Made by a program: the position numbers and the translations under genes | The notes under the pieces: model-generated | Seen by the model: only the letters and a program-made list of their open reading frames with translations | Database searches by the model: none | What the model was told of the DNA's origin: nothing | In this document: in pieces, positions 60,242-64,000 of the stretch | How the letters are laid out: each line of letters starts with the position of its first letter | How positions within the stretch are numbered: position 1 is the stretch's first letter | Assembly (NCBI GenBank): GCA_902799765.1 | Contig: CADCBZ010000013.1 | Location: 22,417 to 86,416 of the forward strand | DNA: 64,000 bases | Direction of reading: 5' to 3' | Source of the DNA: an uncultured Prevotellaceae bacterium | Lineage (GTDB): Bacteria; Bacteroidota; Bacteroidia; Bacteroidales; Bacteroidaceae

Positions 60242-61870
60242 CTAACCGCAGAAGAACAGTACGATGATCTGTGCTGTGAAAATCCTGAGGAACATCGCGA
60301 GCGGATAGACCGTCGAGTAGCCGATGGCAGGTGCTTCCTTAGAACAGATGCTGTTGGCATAGGCCAGGGCAGGGGGATCGGTGTAACTACCAGCAATCAT
60401 ACCTGCAATGGTGAAGTAATTGAACTTATGGCGTATTCTTGCAATCGGACCAATGATCAGAATCGGGATGACAGTGATGAGGAAACCTGTCAGCACGTAA
60501 AGCAGACCATCGCCTTCTACCACTGTTTCGAAGAAGTTGTCACCAGCCTTGATACCCACAGAGGCCAAGAACAATACCAGACCGATTTCTCGAAGCATCA
60601 TGTTCGCAGAGGTAGTGGTATAGGTGACCAGATGGATCTTGTAACCATAGCGGCCAATGAGGATGGCGATAATCAGCGGACCACCAGCCAGACCCAGTTT
60701 CACTGGAACAGGCATGCCAGGAATGGCAAGCGGGAAGGAGCCGAAGATCAGACCGATAAAGATGCCTACGAAAATCGTGGCTATATTTGGCGCATTCAGA
60801 CGACGCAGACTGTTGCCCATAATGTTGGCTACACGGTCAACGGCATCCTCCGGACCCACCACCATGATCTTATCACCTACCTGCAGGGGAAGTGAGGCAG
60901 ATGCAAAGAGATCCAAACCATGGCGGGTCACACGGGTGACGTTCACACCATGCACGCTTGAGAAGTGCATCGAAGCAAGGGTCTTACCGTTAATCTTCGG
61001 ATTAGTGATAAGGATACGCTTTGATACCAGAGGCTGATCCTGTTGCTCAAAATCGATATCGAGCTTTGGACCAATGAAAGCCGTGATAGCCTCTTGATCT
61101 GCCTCTGCACAGACGATCAGCATTTGGTCGCCGACGTGGAAGAGCGTATCACGGTTAGGGATACACAACTCTCCCTCATGAACCAGACGGGATATCACGA
61201 AGTCGCGATTCAGGAAGTCATGTACCTGTAAGAGCGTCTTTCCTTCAAGATATTTATTGGTTACTTCCAAGTGCATCTTGTATGGTTTCTTATTGGTCTT
61301 TGTACCCTCCATCTCCAAGAGCTGCTTTTCTTCGTCTTCCAGTTTTACCTTACACGCGTACCTTATTAATACAATAGCACCAATGATGCCCAGCACACCT
61401 AACGGATAGGCACAGGCATAGGCCGAAGCAATCTGTGGGGCGCCATTGGGGAATACCGTGTTCAGCGCCTCGTTGGCAGCACCAAGACCTGGGGTGTTGG
61501 TGACAGCACCATAGGCAAACATCACAAGGATATTCAGGAGAATGGCACTGGCAGCCAGTCCGTTGAGTTTAATACCTGCTGTTCCGAAGCTCTCAAAGAA
61601 ACCTGGTCCCACCTGCATACCAATCATAAACACAAAGAGTATCAGTCCGAAGTCCTGAACAAACGTCAGAATCGGGGTGGGAGCAGTGAAACCGATATGC
61701 CCAGCCAGAATACCTGCGAATAGCACAAAAGTAACACCCAGTGAGATTCCGAACACCTTGATCTTTCCCAAATAGACACCTATCGCAATGACAATGGCAT
61801 ACAATAGCGCGATATGCGCTACAGAGTCAGTCGTTGTAAATAGGTCTTTCAACCATTGAAATGATTCCAT
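60242..61870 (-). CDS. AspT/YidE-type putative transporter with two TrkA-C domains
   Basis: A 542-residue inner-membrane protein. About five N-terminal helices ([18 protein letters not shown] in the first repeat) and about six C-terminal ones ([18 protein letters not shown] in the second) flank two RCK_C/TrkA-C domains at about 190-350 ([25 protein letters not shown]). It belongs to the aspartate:alanine exchanger family. It is the first gene upstream of the decarboxylase subunits, with a -7 box TAACTTTG on the minus strand at 61920-61927. A dicarboxylate or amino-acid substrate would fit the succinate pathway, unproven. Confidence 0.88.
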   Translation of the reverse strand: MESFQWLKDLFTTTDSVAHIALLYAIVIAIGVYLGKIKVFGISLGVTFVLFAGILAGHIGFTAPTPILTFVQDFGLILFVFMIGMQVGPGFFESFGTAGIKLNGLAASAILLNILVMFAYGAVTNTPGLGAANEALNTVFPNGAPQIASAYACAYPLGVLGIIGAIVLIRYACKVKLEDEEKQLLEMEGTKTNKKPYKMHLEVTNKYLEGKTLLQVHDFLNRDFVISRLVHEGELCIPNRDTLFHVGDQMLIVCAEADQEAITAFIGPKLDIDFEQQDQPLVSKRILITNPKINGKTLASMHFSSVHGVNVTRVTRHGLDLFASASLPLQVGDKIMVVGPEDAVDRVANIMGNSLRRLNAPNIATIFVGIFIGLIFGSFPLAIPGMPVPVKLGLAGGPLIIAILIGRYGYKIHLVTYTTTSANMMLREIGLVLFLASVGIKAGDNFFETVVEGDGLLYVLTGFLITVIPILIIGPIARIRHKFNYFTIAGMIAGSYTDPPALAYANSICSKEAPAIGYSTVYPLAMFLRIFTAQIIVLFFCG

Positions 61871-62026
61871 TTTTCTTACTAACTTTTATATATCTCAAAT
61901 TTTCTTGCCAATTTGGGTGCAAAGTTACAAAATACAGAATAAGCTATTTTGTGCACATTATTTTGAATAAAAACTGATTTTTTATTTCTTTCACAATTCA
62001 AACGACTATTTTGACTAAAAAGTTTG

Positions 62027-62034
62027 TATCTTTG
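62027..62034 (+). promoter_or_regulatory. -7 box (TATCTTTG) of mutA
   Basis: Lies 55 nt before ATG 62090 in the 219-nt divergent gap between the transporter and mutA. A TTTG at 62010-62013 is too close to be the -33 box. No riboswitch was seen here. Confidence 0.6.
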
Positions 62035-62089
62035 TAGCCCGTTAGGTGGAACTTAAAACAAACTTATATAATAATTTAGCACTGTAACT

Positions 62090-63946
62090 ATGGCAAACAA
62101 AGAAAAGCTCTTTACCGAGTTTACTGCGCCGACCACTCAGGAGTGGCTCGACAAGATTGAAGTCGATCTGAAAGGTGCCGACTTCCAAAAGCGCTTGGTA
62201 TGGAGAACAAATGAAGGTTTTAACGTACAGCCCTTCTATCGCCGCGAAGACTTGGCGAATCTGAAAACCCCCGATGCACTCCCTGGTGAGTTCCCATTTG
62301 TGAGAGGTAACAAGAAGGACTCTAACGTGTGGTATGTTCGTCAGAACATTGTTGTGAACGATCCGAAGGAGGCCAACAAGAAGGCACTCGACATTCTGAA
62401 CAAGGGTATCGACTCCTTAGGTTTCAAGATTCCTGGAGATCAGGTCTCTAAGGAGACTGTTGAGGCACTGCTCGAAGGTATCCTCTGTGATATCGTAGAG
62501 GTGAACTTCGTTACCTGCCAGCGCCATTCGCTTGAACTTGCTGAGATCCTGGTAGCTTACTTCGAGAAGAAGGGCTATGACAAGGAGAAGGTGGTAGGCT
62601 CAATCGAGTGGGACCCCATGAAGAAAATTGTGATGAAAGGCAAGGACGTAACACCTGTGCTCGCATTTGGTCCGAAACTCGTGGAGGCTCTGAAGGCTTA
62701 TCCTAACTTCCGCTGTATTGCTGTCAGCTCTGACGCTCTTAACAATGCTGGTGCCTATATCGTTCAGGAACTGGGTTATGCACTTGCTTGGGGTAATGAG
62801 TATCTGCAGCAGTTGACTGATGCTGGCGTGGATGTTGACTTGGCTGCTAAGAGCATTAAGTTCAATATGGGTGTCAGCGAGAACTACTTCATGGAGATTG
62901 CGAAATTCCGTGCAGCCCGTCTGTTGTGGGCTCAGATCGTGAAACAGTATGAGCCTAAGAACGATGACAGCTGTCAGATGTGTGTCAATGCGACCACCTC
63001 TACTTATAATCAGACGCTGTTCGACAGTTATGTGAATCTGCTTCGTTCTCAGACTGAGGCCATGAGTGCTGCCCTGGGTAGTGTTCATTCAATGGTGGTA
63101 ACACCATTTGATGCACCTTACGAAGAGGCTACTGATTTCTCAGAGCGTATCGCCCGTAACCAGCAGTTGCTGATTAAGGAGGAGAGCCATTTCGATCGTA
63201 TTGTAGATCCTTCTGCAGGTTCTTACTACATTGAGCATCTGACAGATGCATTGGCTACTGAGGCTTGGAAGATCTTCCTGAAGGTAGAAGAGGAGGGAGG
63301 CTTCCTCGCAGCTATCAAGGCTGGTACCATCCAGGATGATATTAATGCCACCAACGTGAAGCGTCATGGCGATGCTGCCAAGCGTAAGGAGTTCCTGTTG
63401 GGAACCAATCAGTTCCCCAACTTCACTGAGAAGAGTGAGGGTAAGAAAGCTGTGGCTGCATGTTGCTGTGCCACAGCATCAGACGCGACGGAAGAGCCTG
63501 CCTTCAAGGCAATCAACTCTACTCGTCTCGCTGCCGACTTTGAGGATCTGCGTATCCATACCGAGGAGACCAAGGTTCCTGTAGCCTTTATGCTCACCAT
63601 CGGTAACCTTGCTATGCGTCAGGCTCGTGCACAGTTCTCTTGCAACTTCCTCGCTTGTGCAGGATACAAGGTGATTGATAACCTCGGCTTCAAGACTGTT
63701 GAGGAAGGTGTAGATGCCGCTTTGGAGGCTAAGGCTGACATTGTGGTGATCTGCTCAAGCGACGATGAATATGCTGAGTACGCTATCCCTGCCTTCAAGT
63801 ACTTGAATGGCCGTGCGATGTTTGTCGTAGCTGGTGCTCCTGCTTGCATGGAGGACCTGAAGGCTGCAGGCATCGAGAACTACATCCACGTGAAGTGTAA
63901 TGTACTTGAGACTTTGAAAGAATATAATCAGAAACTTGGTATTTAA
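62090..63946 (+). CDS. mutA: Methylmalonyl-CoA mutase small subunit
   Basis: The 618-residue non-catalytic subunit of the B12-dependent mutase that interconverts succinyl-CoA and (R)-methylmalonyl-CoA. The TIM-barrel half shows TAPTTQEWLDKIEVDLKGA-type and CQMCVNATTSTYNQT blocks, then IVDPSAGSYYIE. The C-terminal flavodoxin-like domain (ACAGYKVIDNLGFKTVEEG) lacks the DxHxxG cobalamin motif, as expected for MutA. The large catalytic subunit begins 19 nt downstream. This enzyme is the main visible user of the cobalamin whose genes fill the window. Confidence 0.96.
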   Translation: MANKEKLFTEFTAPTTQEWLDKIEVDLKGADFQKRLVWRTNEGFNVQPFYRREDLANLKTPDALPGEFPFVRGNKKDSNVWYVRQNIVVNDPKEANKKALDILNKGIDSLGFKIPGDQVSKETVEALLEGILCDIVEVNFVTCQRHSLELAEILVAYFEKKGYDKEKVVGSIEWDPMKKIVMKGKDVTPVLAFGPKLVEALKAYPNFRCIAVSSDALNNAGAYIVQELGYALAWGNEYLQQLTDAGVDVDLAAKSIKFNMGVSENYFMEIAKFRAARLLWAQIVKQYEPKNDDSCQMCVNATTSTYNQTLFDSYVNLLRSQTEAMSAALGSVHSMVVTPFDAPYEEATDFSERIARNQQLLIKEESHFDRIVDPSAGSYYIEHLTDALATEAWKIFLKVEEEGGFLAAIKAGTIQDDINATNVKRHGDAAKRKEFLLGTNQFPNFTEKSEGKKAVAACCCATASDATEEPAFKAINSTRLAADFEDLRIHTEETKVPVAFMLTIGNLAMRQARAQFSCNFLACAGYKVIDNLGFKTVEEGVDAALEAKADIVVICSSDDEYAEYAIPAFKYLNGRAMFVVAGAPACMEDLKAAGIENYIHVKCNVLETLKEYNQKLGI

Positions 63947-63965
63947 AGAATAGGAGACTTGAATT

Positions 63966-64000
63966 ATGCGTAAACAGTTTAAAGATATTGATATCTATGC
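63966..64000 (+). CDS. mutB: Methylmalonyl-CoA mutase large subunit (start only)
   Basis: An ATG at 63966, after GGAGACTTGAATT, opens MRKQFKDIDIY and runs off the right edge. The N-terminus and the position after mutA fit MutB, which carries the catalytic and cobalamin-binding domains. Only 11 full codons are visible. Confidence 0.75.
   Translation, partial: MRKQFKDIDIY

Overview
The window comes from a Bacteroidales genome, most likely Prevotellaceae. The evidence is the gene content (DUF4924, OadB/BCCP/OadG decarboxylase subunits, MutA/MutB, ZapA next to RNase Y, fused CbiJ-CbiD and CbiG-CbiF proteins) and promoters of the Bacteroidetes type (TTTG at -33, TAnnTTTG at -7, about 20 nt apart). 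Shine-Dalgarno sites are mostly absent. No rRNA, tRNA, CRISPR array or intact transposase was seen.

Layout. 0-7 kb: housekeeping genes on + (LysE-type exporter, DUF4924, rfbD, prfC, a Sua5/YrdC protein, ClC channel, fmt). 7-12.6 kb: rpe, an ECF sigma factor, rfbA, a conserved hypothetical, then a coiled-coil protein, zapA and rny. 12.6-15.3 kb: cobT-cobU-cobS-TSCPD on -. 15.4-19.8 kb: a sulfatase-modifying-factor-like lipoprotein, a Na/Pi cotransporter and a two-component pair in which both genes are disrupted. 19.8-34.8 kb: a large cobalamin locus. It holds two TonB receptors around an extracytoplasmic CbiK lipoprotein, all behind a cobalamin riboswitch on -; cbiA, cbiP, cobD, cbiB, btuF and btuC on +; and fused cbiJ-cbiD plus a FetB-like permease on -. 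34.8-43.2 kb: an AT-rich accessory island on - with a DUF1016 remnant, three unknown membrane proteins, an S subunit, a fused nuclease-methyltransferase, a GIY-YIG protein, a small PD-(D/E)xK-like protein and an ABC-type ATPase. 43.6-46.5 kb: cbiG-cbiF, an FMN reductase, and an antitoxin with a truncated toxin. 46.9-51.9 kb: accessory genes (cysteine-protease-like protein, repeat protein, deiminase, DUF3987-like ATPase). 52.3-57.5 kb: cbiET, cbiC/cbiH, a Rid-like protein, and LuxR, STAS and anti-sigma regulators. 57.5-64 kb: Na+-translocating decarboxylase subunits, an AspT-like transporter and the B12-dependent methylmalonyl-CoA mutase.

How the parts fit. Anaerobic corrin synthesis (cbiK/H/F/G/D/C/E/T/J/A/P, cobD, cbiB, cobU/S/T) and uptake (TonB, BtuF, BtuC) would supply cofactor to MutAB, and the decarboxylase subunits belong to the same succinate-propionate metabolism. 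CbiL and BtuD are not in the window. The main oddity is that cbiA, cbiB, the cbiH/cbiC junction, a response regulator, its kinase and a DUF1016 gene all look broken by small internal losses (roughly 27-60 nt, estimated from family knowledge), and a HigB-like toxin is truncated. Either the strain is losing these functions or the assembly has a systematic small-deletion error. Seven-base tandem arrays and small palindromes are scattered through the window, several of them in frame inside cobalamin genes.
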